Shown here: positions 41,749 through 48,903 of the stretch, in pieces
Layout: each line of letters starts with the position of its first letter
How positions within the stretch are numbered: position 1 is the first letter of the stretch
Source of the DNA: Flexistipes sp.
GTDB taxonomy: Bacteria; Chrysiogenota; Deferribacteres; Deferribacterales; Flexistipitaceae
DNA length: 64,000 nucleotides
Assembly: GCF_036172515.1 (NCBI RefSeq)
Contig: NZ_JAXKVW010000002.1
Coordinates: 203,174 to 267,173, forward strand
Direction of reading: 5' to 3'
The notes under the pieces: generated by a model
What the model was told of the DNA's origin: nothing
The model's input: the letters and a program-made list of their open reading frames with translations, nothing else
The model's database searches: none
Translations under genes and position numbers: made by a program

Positions 41749-42903
41749 ATGAATAGCATTAAAATTAGAATACCTGAACCAAAATGGGAAAGTGATTTAG
41801 CAAACTTCATTATTGACTTAGAAAAGCTAAAAATAAAAAGGATCGAAGGTGAGATTCCTGAATATATTTTTTTGCAATTAAAGGAAATATTCCATAAATT
41901 GGAAACTTTAGGTTCGGCGAGGATAGAAGGTAACAATACTACACTGTCAGAGTATATTGAAAAAATTATTGAAAATAGATTTGAAGAAGAAGAAAAAGAG
42001 ATTCTAAATATTGAAGAGGCTATTGATTTTATTGAGCAACATATTGAGCATTATTCTATTGACAGGATGTTTATATCCCAGATTCATAAAATTATTACAA
42101 AAGATTTAACTCCACCGCCCAAGGGGGAAGGTTCCAAATATCCCGGAGAACTTAGAAAACATAATGTGATAATCCAAAAATCAAAGCACAGACCACCTGA
42201 TGTTTCAATATTAAATGATTGTTTTGAAGAATTTATAAGGTTTATAAATAAGGATAGGAAAGAACAATATCAACTTTTAATGATTGCAATAGCACACCAT
42301 AGATTTGCATATATCCATCCTTATGATAATGCAAATGGAAGAGTCGGAAGGTTATTAAATTATGCCTTGCTAATCAAGTTTGGTTTTAAGGTTAGAGATA
42401 AGAGAATACTTAATCCTTCATCAGTATTTTATAGCGATAGAGATAGATATTATGAAATGCTTTCGTGTGCTGATAGTTTATTGGATGAAGATTTGCTGAC
42501 ATGGTGTGAATATTTCTTAAAAGGCTTGAAAAATGAAATAGAAAAAATTGATATTTTATTAAAAAGAGAATTTGTAGTAGGAAAAATATTATTGCCCTCA
42601 ATTAAATATGCGTTGGAAAGAAAACTGTTAACTTCCGAAGAAAAAAAGGTTTTGCACTTAATGATCGATTCTCCCGAGATGTCTATAAAATCTCAGGATT
42701 TATCAAAAATTGGGATTGATGGAAGTGTTAAAAAATCACGGTTTATGGAAAAACTCAAAGAAAGAAAGTTTATAAAACCAATCAAGGAAGGTGGCAGAAT
42801 TTACACAATAAATTTTACAAATAACTATTTGCTCAGGGGCGTAATAAAATCTTTAGAAAAAGAAGGATTTGTTTCTGATTTTTTAGAAAGGAGAGATAGT
42901 TAA
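41749..42903 (+). CDS. Fic-family protein (predicted AMPylator), class II
   Basis: 384 residues. The Fic core motif HPYDNANGRVGR (from His190) is complete, so nucleotidyl transfer to a hydroxyl side chain is expected. An inhibitory-helix motif SARIEGN near 56-62 precedes the core, the class II arrangement in which the Glu blocks ATP binding. A C-terminal winged-helix-like part (SIKSQDLSKIGIDGSVKKSRFMEKL) follows. No separate antitoxin gene is adjacent, consistent with self-inhibition. Target unknown. Confidence 0.9.
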   Translation: MNSIKIRIPEPKWESDLANFIIDLEKLKIKRIEGEIPEYIFLQLKEIFHKLETLGSARIEGNNTTLSEYIEKIIENRFEEEEKEILNIEEAIDFIEQHIEHYSIDRMFISQIHKIITKDLTPPPKGEGSKYPGELRKHNVIIQKSKHRPPDVSILNDCFEEFIRFINKDRKEQYQLLMIAIAHHRFAYIHPYDNANGRVGRLLNYALLIKFGFKVRDKRILNPSSVFYSDRDRYYEMLSCADSLLDEDLLTWCEYFLKGLKNEIEKIDILLKREFVVGKILLPSIKYALERKLLTSEEKKVLHLMIDSPEMSIKSQDLSKIGIDGSVKKSRFMEKLKERKFIKPIKEGGRIYTINFTNNYLLRGVIKSLEKEGFVSDFLERRDS

Positions 42904-42904
42904 T

Positions 42905-43286
42905 TGTATAATAATAACCACTAATAGCAACAAATAACCACGAATAACTTTAAAATCACTGGAGAACAAATAATGTCAAAATATAGCTCACAAACACCAA
43001 CACCAACACTAGCACATACTTATGATGACAAACAATACAGTACGACACAATTGCTGAACCGCCCGTTTGACGACCAGCTTGAATTTGATGAGAATGGAAA
43101 GATTACCAGTGAAACAAAATTTAAAATAAATAGTTTAACATTCAATGTTTACCCTGTTAGATGCCGCAGGCAATCAGCGGAGCTGATATTTAACATGGGG
43201 AGCAAGGGTTAAGTTATGGCAAACTTTGAAGAATTAGAAAAGAAAGCCAAAGGTTGATAAATGTTGAAATAGTTGAGAGGGTTGAT
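42905..43286. repeat. 10-nt and 6-nt arrays, second GTTAAAT hairpin and truncated gene start
   Basis: 10-nt AATAACNNNN units (42908-42950), ACCAAC hexamers (43000-43018), then the short form of the stem-loop (43156-43194) and a second copy of the truncated start ATGGCAAACTTTGAAGAATT (43216-43235; stop at 43257). GTTGANNNN 9-mers (43252-43285) lead into the next gene. An open frame 42973-43212 crosses these pieces; I do not regard it as a gene. Confidence 0.7.
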
Positions 43287-43652
43287 GTGGCAGATTATGT
43301 TTTTCCTTTTGAAAAATTAGAGGTATGGAAGCTGTCCAAAGCTTTTGCAACAAAAATTTATAAAAACACCGAAAATTTTCCAAATGAAGAAAAGTTTGGT
43401 CTGGTTTCTCAGCTCAGAAGAGCTGCAGTTTCTGTTGCATCTAATTTAGCCGAGGGTTCATCAAGGAAATCCAAAAAAGATCAGGCACATTTTTCACAAA
43501 TTGCCTACAGCTCACTAATGGAAGTTCTTTGTCAGCTTGAAATAGCGAGAGATATAGGTTATATATCTAAAAATGATTTACAGGATTTAAGATCTGATGC
43601 CAGTAAAATTGCTTATATGATAAACTCATTGAGAAGGTCACAAACATGCTAA
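43287..43652 (+). CDS. Four-helix-bundle (S23/IVP-like) protein B
   Basis: 121 residues from GTG 43287 with GAGAGG ahead; an upstream in-frame start at 43254 would be translated from repeat DNA. Family pattern: FEKLEVWKLSKAFATKIY, FPNEEKFGLVSQLRRAAVSV, ASNLAEGSSR, FSQIAYSSLMEVLCQLEIARDIGYI. The G-rich 9-mers before it and C-rich 9-mers after it are complementary. Confidence 0.86.
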   Translation: MADYVFPFEKLEVWKLSKAFATKIYKNTENFPNEEKFGLVSQLRRAAVSVASNLAEGSSRKSKKDQAHFSQIAYSSLMEVLCQLEIARDIGYISKNDLQDLRSDASKIAYMINSLRRSQTC

Positions 43653-43985
43653 ATTTTATCAACTATCTCAACCTCTTCAACTGTTTCTCCCTCAACCGCC
43701 TCAACTTCTTCAACCACATCAACGGTTTCAACCGTCTCAACTATCTCAACCCCCTCAACTTTTTCAACCGTCTCACCTTCCCCGTCTCACGCCTCACGCC
43801 TTTCCCTCTACCTCAACCTTTGCCTCTGCCTTCTCAGGCCTCGGCCCTTTGAACTATTGGATAAGGAATCCAGAATAAACTCTCTCAACCTTCTCAACTT
43901 CATCAACCACATCAACGGTTTCAACCGTCTCACCTTCCCCGTTTCACGCTTTACGCCTCACGCATTACACATCACGGCCTTACCC
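43653..43985. repeat. C-rich 9-, 7- and 6-nt arrays after gene B
   Basis: Two 9-mer blocks with the ACGGTTTCAACCGT core (43660-43775 and 43880-43935), each followed by NTNACGN heptamers; CTNNNC hexamers and the CTCAGGCCTCGGCCC phrase sit between (43803-43850). The 433-nt gap to the vapB-like gene otherwise holds only A+T-rich DNA (43990-44070). Confidence 0.78.
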
Positions 43986-44085
43986 GGTTTTAAAAGTTGC
44001 AAAATATTGTTCAAGTATTTATAATATAAAAAGAAGTAGTCTTATAGCGACATAGTGACTATATATTGCTAAAGAGGAGCATATA

Positions 44086-44316
44086 GTGTTAAGAAAAATT
44101 ATAAGACCTGATTCAGAGGAATATAAGCTATATATACCGAAAGAGTATATTAACAAAGATGTTGAAATATTGGTCCTGCCTTTGTTTGAAAGTAATTCAA
44201 AAAAAAGCATTCTTGAAACACTTGCAAACGGACCTACTTACGAAGAAGAGGAAATAACAGAGTGGGAAAAAAGCATTGAAAAAGGTTATGAAAATTGGGA
44301 AATAGAGCTGTCTTAA
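44086..44316 (+). CDS. VapB-like antitoxin
   Basis: 76 residues from GTG 44086 with AGAGGAG ahead. The N-terminal part (RKIIRPDSEEYKLYIPKEYINKDVEILVLP) has the strand pattern of AbrB/SpoVT-type or related small antitoxins; the acidic C-terminal part would bind toxin. It overlaps the damaged PIN-domain gene by 22 nt. Confidence 0.68.
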   Translation: MLRKIIRPDSEEYKLYIPKEYINKDVEILVLPLFESNSKKSILETLANGPTYEEEEITEWEKSIEKGYENWEIELS

Positions 44317-44692
44317 TTGATACATCTATTCTGATAAACTATTTTAGGAAAAAGACAAAGAAAACACTTTTTTATATAAGCTTTTTGAAAGAGATTTTGA
44401 TTTAGTAGTATCCGTTATTACTTTTTTTGAATATAAGCTGGGTTCAAAAGATGAAGAGTTCGATGATTTTCTTTTTAATAATATAAAAATTATTGATTTC
44501 GACAAGAGCCAGGGATTGTTGGCTTCCAGGTTGTATAAAGAGTTAAAAAAGGAGAATAAAGTTATAGAATTTAGAGATCTTTTCATAGCATCATGTTCGA
44601 TTTTTCTTTCTATTCCACTTTTAACATTAAATAAAAATCATTTTGAACGAATTAAAAAAATTGAAATGTTTGATGAGAGACTGCTTAACTGA
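44295..44692 (+). pseudogene. VapC-like PIN-domain toxin, frameshifted
   Basis: From TTG 44295 the frame reads ...AVLIDTSILINYFRKK, the start of a PIN domain with its first acidic residue, and then is lost at an A5 run near 44348-44352. Adding one A restores DKENTFLYKLFERDFDLVVS, FEYKLGS, and a full C-terminal half ending FDERLLN with EFRDLFIASC. A one-base contraction thus separates the halves. A duplicate of the 3' half is at 47067. Confidence 0.78.
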
Positions 44693-44699
44693 CAGGTGT

Positions 44700-44784
44700 T
44701 ACTCCGATAATTAAGTATACAAACGAATAACTATCAATAACCATAAACAACAAGGAATATACTATGAATAACAATGAATATAGT
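44700..44784. repeat. 10-nt degenerate array
   Basis: About six AATAACNNNN units (44725-44784) after the phrase ACAGGTGTTACTCCGATAAT. The phrase plus the start of the array also follows the duplicated vapC end at 47227. Confidence 0.72.
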
Positions 44785-44889
44785 GAGTATTCCGGGTCAA
44801 ATTGAGCCACCTGTCAGGTGATTGAGAGCCACCAGTCCATTAAGATAGAACCAGTGTTCCGGTAAAGAGGGCCATTTTCTAACAAAATC
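44785..44889. mobile_element. Solo end of an IS21-like insertion sequence
   Basis: About 105 nt starting GAGTATTCCGGGTC and built of four ~22-nt subrepeats sharing GAGCCA (the third reads GAACCA here) and a CCGG-type end. Multiple terminal subrepeats of this kind are a feature of IS21-family ends. No transposase gene lies beside it. The same sequence, better preserved, is at 63881. Confidence 0.55.
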
Positions 44890-44905
44890 AAGAGCTTTGA
44901 ATAGG

Positions 44906-44990
44906 TACCCTACCCACAACCTCCCCTAATTTAGGGAGGAGCTTTATCTCCCATCCTATCAAAGATTTAGGAGGGGATTAAGGGGTGGTA
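44906..44990. repeat. Palindromic MITE-like element, left of abiE
   Basis: Termini TACCCTACCC and GGGTGGTA-like ends enclose the palindrome CCTCCCCTAATTTAGGGAGG (44920-44939) and GGAGGGGATTAAGGGG. A related element lies on the other side of the abiE pair at 46869. Sequence from 44990 to 45060 shows nothing I recognise. Confidence 0.6.
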
Positions 44991-45059
44991 AAATTTATAA
45001 AAACACATTATTCAAAAGTCTAAAATCGGTACTAACCGATCAAGTATTATTACAGCTCT

Positions 45060-45986
45060 TTATTGTTTTTGGATCCATCCATACTTTGGCTGCCACTCTT
45101 TTTCAAAATTTGATTCTGATTGAATACTGCCGATTACTGGCTGCAGGAATCTGGAAATTTCACCAATAATCAGCGATAAATCATCAATACAGACATTCGG
45201 ATTCGATTTTCTGATAAAGGTGTTCCATTGTATCTTTTTTTGCCGGTCTTTATGAAAATCAGAAGTAAAAGCAAAGGGGACGTCACTTGGAAGAGGTGTT
45301 TCGCGTCGGTTAAAGGTATTTTTTATGGCTGTGCTAAGGATGTCCCCTTTAAAGGGAAAACGTGTCGATAGTAGCCAGATATCGTAGAAATCCTTCATTC
45401 TGCTGTTTGCCAAACCAAAGTAAACCATAGCTTCTAACTTTTCAGCAACCAACGTATATCGTGGATAAGCTCTTAATTTAGGTGATGGAGAGTCAAGTAG
45501 AGTCGGATATTCAATATTTTCCGGAGCAGGTGTTATAGTATCCCCGAAACCTATATCAATTTGCAAAGGAATTTTGGCTTTATTCAAAAACCCTACGAGA
45601 GTTATGCGCACACCATCATATTCGTGACCTTCACGAATCTCCTCAACCTTTAATGTATCAGCATCGTAAACCATTCCGTCAACACCACAGCCTATACTGC
45701 ATATATTGCGAAATATCTCTGCAAGGCTTTGTAAGTTGGAAGAACCAAAACAAAGAAGATCAGCGTCCCGAGTTACACGATGGTTTTGCCCCATCCAAAC
45801 CAGAAACAGGCTTGCACCTTTTAAGAGGAATCGTTCATTATACGATGATATGCTTAGCCTATAAAGGAATCTTTCCATTCCATAACGAGAAAGGAGAAAA
45901 TTAAAATCTTCTTCGTTGGCTTTTGCCCGATTCAACAAACGCTGAAGAATCGAATGAGCTATATTCTTATTATTTGCCTTTTTCAT
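45060..45986 (-). CDS. abiEii: AbiEii-family nucleotidyltransferase toxin
   Basis: 308 residues of the AbiEii/DUF1814 family. Visible motifs are KGASLFLVWMGQNHRVTRDADLL (about 56-78, with the paired acidic residues of the nucleotidyltransferase site), QIDIGFGD, YTLVAEKLEAMV and the catalytic-region NSRMKDFYDIWLL. AbiEii toxins are proposed to transfer nucleotides and act in phage abortive infection. The start overlaps the end of the AbiEi gene by 4 nt, the standard antitoxin-toxin order. Confidence 0.9.
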   Translation of the reverse strand: MKKANNKNIAHSILQRLLNRAKANEEDFNFLLSRYGMERFLYRLSISSYNERFLLKGASLFLVWMGQNHRVTRDADLLCFGSSNLQSLAEIFRNICSIGCGVDGMVYDADTLKVEEIREGHEYDGVRITLVGFLNKAKIPLQIDIGFGDTITPAPENIEYPTLLDSPSPKLRAYPRYTLVAEKLEAMVYFGLANSRMKDFYDIWLLSTRFPFKGDILSTAIKNTFNRRETPLPSDVPFAFTSDFHKDRQKKIQWNTFIRKSNPNVCIDDLSLIIGEISRFLQPVIGSIQSESNFEKEWQPKYGWIQKQ

Positions 45987-46579
45987 ACAATCGCTTCCAT
46001 GTACGGACGCATAATTTTAAGTACTCTGTTAACTTTAGCAGCTCCAACAAGTTCATCCATAGTGGCCTTTCGGGTTCTCATAACTTCGCGGAGAGCTTCA
46101 ATGGCAACATCAAGCCCAACCTTGTTCCGGAATTTAAAGCAATCTGCAACTGTTTTTGCAGGGGTATAAATTTTTACCAATACACCGTTAATATTTACTT
46201 CCTGAATACCGAAACTATATGCTTTTTTATTCATGACCGTGTAATGCAGTGGGGGATAATCAATTTTCGGACGCCATGTATCTCTTGGTACCGCGATCCA
46301 AAGTTCATTAGGTATTTGTGTCGTAATCTCATGAAAGCTGAGAGCTGAAATTAGGCAAACAACGGCAGCGGGAATCTTTTTTGCAACTTTAATAAGATTC
46401 TGATATTCAGTAATTGGCGCATCGGGGAGCATATACATTCCACGATCAATTTTGATAAGCAGTCCTTTTTTATAAAGACTATACAGAATATGCCTGTTAA
46501 TGCCGAGCTCTTCGACATCTTTAGGCCGAACAATACCCTTTTCTTTAGTGAGTTTCAGTATTTGATCTGTTTTGTTCAT
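45983..46579 (-). CDS. abiEi: AbiEi-family antitoxin
   Basis: 198 residues. The N-terminal winged helix (ILKLTKEKGIVRPKDVEELG, HILYSLYKKGLLIKIDRGMY) is followed by the AbiEi C-terminal domain (VVCLISALSFHEIT, RDTWRPKIDYPPLHY, VKIYTPAKTVADCFKFRNKVG). It represses its own operon and neutralises AbiEii in characterised type IV systems. Confidence 0.9.
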   Translation of the reverse strand: MNKTDQILKLTKEKGIVRPKDVEELGINRHILYSLYKKGLLIKIDRGMYMLPDAPITEYQNLIKVAKKIPAAVVCLISALSFHEITTQIPNELWIAVPRDTWRPKIDYPPLHYTVMNKKAYSFGIQEVNINGVLVKIYTPAKTVADCFKFRNKVGLDVAIEALREVMRTRKATMDELVGAAKVNRVLKIMRPYMEAIV

Positions 46580-46868
46580 GACTGCACCCTTATCAACAAT
46601 TCCTCCACAAATATAAACAACTGTATAGGAATTGCAAGCATTTTCTTTTAAAAAAGAGACTCGAAACTTGCGTTCGGTTTAGTCACTATTGTGATTAATA
46701 CCAAGCTGCAGTCAAGAAAGTAATAAGTCCAAATAATGGTGTATAAGTATATTGGTTGATTTGTGTATTGGTGAAGAGATAATCCAACGTTGAATTTATT
46801 ATTTCCATGCTTTTTGAATGGTTCAAAGCTCTAAGCAGATACGCAGATATTTTTGATATATTAAAAAA

Positions 46869-46918
46869 TACCCCCTCTCAATCTCCCCCTAAATTAGGGG
46901 GAGGTTAGGATGGGGTAT
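46869..46918. repeat. Palindromic MITE-like element, right of abiE
   Basis: A 50-nt palindrome with ends TACCCC and GGGGTA around TCCCCCTAAATTAGGGGGA (46884-46902). Related to the element at 44906. The 289 nt between abiEi and this element (46580-46868) carry no gene I can support; a weak 8-nt period (GTATATTGGTTG, GTGTATTGGTG) is visible at 46750-46775. Confidence 0.65.
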
Positions 46919-47066
46919 ATAAAAATGATGTTTGTCAAAAAGCTCCCTTGGTTTATATGATAATAACTTATGCGTTTAAGTTTATTCGTGAAGATTAGTG
47001 AGATTCGTGGTTCAAATCCTTTGAAAAATAAAATACATATTTACCTTACTCAAACAAATGCAACTT

Positions 47067-47227
47067 GGTATAAAAAGTTAAAAAAGGAGAATAAAGTTAT
47101 AGAATTTAGAGATCTTTTCATAGCATCATGTTCGATTTTTCTTTCTATTCCACTTTTAACATTAAATAAAAATCATTTTGAAAGAATCAAAAAAATTGAA
47201 TTGTTTGATGAGAGACTGCTTAACTGA
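47067..47227 (+). pseudogene. Duplicated 3' fragment of the VapC-like toxin gene
   Basis: About 53 codons nearly identical to the end of the broken vapC at 44295 (from KELKKENKVIEFRDLFIASC to FDERLLN; two substitutions, Met to Leu among them). The copy continues past the stop into the same ACAGGTGTTACTCCG phrase and 10-nt array. The upstream part of the open frame (from 46970) is unrelated DNA. Confidence 0.8.
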
Positions 47228-47234
47228 CAGGTGT

Positions 47235-47470
47235 TACTCCGATAATTAAGTATACAAACGAATATCTATCAATAACCAAGAATTACTATTAATAACAACG
47301 ATTAACAAACATGCTAAACTCCCTAAACCTTCTCAACTTTATCAACCATCTCAACGGTTTCAACTGTCTCAACCTCGACCGTTCAACCCCCTCAACTTCA
47401 TCAACCTCCTCAACTGTTTCTCCCTCTACCTTAACCTCTCCCTCAACCTGATTTTTAGCACTAAGTCCTT
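47235..47470. repeat. 10-nt then 9-nt arrays
   Basis: AATAACNNNN units (47258-47305) then C-rich 9-mers (47325-47450) with a variant of the common core (TCAACGGTTTCAACTGTC). Ends in the CACTAAGTCCTTGACA phrase also seen at 36871. Confidence 0.75.
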
Positions 47471-47574
47471 GACATTTTAAACATTTTATTATAAATAACC
47501 TTTTGTACAATAAAATAGCTTCTAAATTTTTCCCCGATCAAAAATCATGATACGGCAACTGCGGTAGCCCGTCC

Positions 47575-47650
47575 AAAATTAGTGTATTGGTATATTGGAA
47601 GAATAGAAAATTGGAATTGTGGAAAAGTGGAATATTGGAAAAACTGATGA
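47575..47650. repeat. 8-nt degenerate array
   Basis: About eight units of type NNATTGGA (GTATTGGT, ATATTGGA, AAATTGGA, ATTGTGGA, AAAGTGGA, ATATTGGA). It supplies the 8-nt member of the 6-to-10-nt ladder. Confidence 0.72.
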
Positions 47651-47689
47651 GTAGTAATGATAGTATAAGCAGAAACGCAGATATATTTG

Positions 47690-47895
47690 TTATATAAGAA
47701 TAGAGATTCCTCGGTTCCACTTTGTTCCACTCGCCCAGTTAAATCCGGCTTGCCGGGTTGCGTTGCAACATTTAACAGGGCGAGGAATGACATAAAGTCC
47801 TGTCATCTCTTGCCTGGTTAAATGCCGCAGGCAATCAGCGAAGCTGATATTTAACGGGGGCGACCGAAACGGAGTGGAGTGGAGAGATCTCTTTT
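47690..47895. repeat. Composite hairpin element, copy 3, with GTTAAAT stem-loops
   Basis: Starts with AGAGATTCCTCGGTTCCAC like the element at 2119 and ends CGGAGTGGAGTGGAGAGATC. Inside are two GTTAAAT/ATTTAAC stems, the second (47817-47855) being the short form of the hairpin seen at 43156. The remaining sequence in the 693-nt gap 47228-47920 is covered by the arrays listed; I see no gene. Confidence 0.62.
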
Positions 47896-47920
47896 GCTTA
47901 ATGTTATATGCTAAATAAAT

Positions 47921-48304
47921 ATGCAATTATGCTTAAAACATGACTTCAGAAATTTGGATGTCTGGAAATTAGCAAAAGATTTCCGACGAGAAATAAAATT
48001 ATTGTGCGACAATTTACCAACAGATGAAAAGTATAGATTAGCTGACCAATTAATCAGAGCATCACGCTCAATAACTGCCAACTTAGCTGAGAGACATGGC
48101 AGGTACCACTTCCAGGAAAATATCCAGTTTTGCAGACAAGCCCGAGGATCGTTATTTGAATGCTTAGATCATTTAACTGTATGTTTGGAAAATGGCTATA
48201 TTGATGATAAAATGTTTGTTGATTTAGAAATAAGCATTTATAATATTCTAAAAAAACTCAATGGATATATCAAATATTTGCGGGATAAAAAGAATGAAAA
48301 ATAA
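47921..48304 (+). CDS. Four-helix-bundle (S23/IVP-like) protein C
   Basis: 127 residues: FRNLDVWKLAKDFRREIKLL, LPTDEKYRLADQLIRASRSI, TANLAERHGRYHFQENIQF and ARGSLFECLDHLTVCLENGYI. The usual NIAEG glycine is replaced (NLAERHG), and Cys-containing variants are present, so it is a divergent member. GGAGTGGAGTGG at 47871-47882 before it is complementary to CCACTCCACTCC at 48308-48319 after it. Confidence 0.84.
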   Translation: MQLCLKHDFRNLDVWKLAKDFRREIKLLCDNLPTDEKYRLADQLIRASRSITANLAERHGRYHFQENIQFCRQARGSLFECLDHLTVCLENGYIDDKMFVDLEISIYNILKKLNGYIKYLRDKKNEK

Positions 48305-48395
48305 CAACCACTCCACTCCACGACTCCTCCACTCCTCAACTCCTCCACTCATCAACTCCTCCACTACTCAACTCCATCAACTACTTCAACTGTTT
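48305..48395. repeat. C-rich array after gene C
   Basis: Units of CCACT, CCTCCACTC and TCAACTC alternate over about 80 nt (48308-48390), an irregular 9-nt-like period. Complementary to the short G-rich stretch before the gene. Confidence 0.7.
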
Positions 48396-48477
48396 TAAGA
48401 TTGATCAACCGAGGAATCTGGCGAAAAGTGTGACGGTGGAGTGACATTTATGTGCTGGTGCTGGAGGAAAGCTAAAT

Positions 48478-48903
48478 ATGATTGAAGTGAAAAGTGTTGA
48501 AGATTTGGATGTTTTTCAGAGATCACATAAACTTACTCTTGAGTTATATAAAATTTCAGAAGATTTTCCTTCTTCTGAAAAATTCGGACTCGTATCGCAA
48601 ATAAGAAGAGCAAGCAGCTCTATTTGTGCAAATTTATTAGAAGGCAGTTATAGGATTAACACAAAAGAATTCAGACAATTTATAGGAGTATCTAACGGCT
48701 CAGTTGGAGAGCTAAAATATCATATTTTACTTGCAAAAGACCTTGGATATATAGAAGAGGAAAAATACGATGAATTCATAATTGCTCTCGATACTATTAG
48801 CAAAATGCTTAGAGGGTTAATCAAGTCTCTATCACGAAAAATCACCAACACCAACACCAACACTAGCACTAACACTAACACCCACAGCAAGGAGCATAAA
48901 TGA
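48478..48903 (+). CDS. Four-helix-bundle (S23/IVP-like) protein D
   Basis: 141 residues, differing from protein A (41137) at only a handful of positions, mostly in the first 25 residues and in the repeat-encoded tail. GTGCTGGTGCTGGAGG precedes it and AACACC/AACACT hexamers encode the end, as for gene A. Its TGA overlaps the ATG of the epimerase gene, so the two are translationally joined. Such near identity over 7 kb indicates recent duplication or gene conversion. Confidence 0.88.
   Translation: MIEVKSVEDLDVFQRSHKLTLELYKISEDFPSSEKFGLVSQIRRASSSICANLLEGSYRINTKEFRQFIGVSNGSVGELKYHILLAKDLGYIEEEKYDEFIIALDTISKMLRGLIKSLSRKITNTNTNTSTNTNTHSKEHK

Noticed and set aside
42973..43212. 79-codon open frame after the Fic gene
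   Set aside because: It starts in ACCAAC hexamers and ends in the GTTAAAT stem-loop; only the middle could be a gene remnant, and I recognise nothing in it.
46970..47066. N-terminal part of the open frame leading into the vapC fragment
   Set aside because: It is unrelated to the PIN domain; the homologous part begins only near 47067, so the longer frame is a chance fusion.
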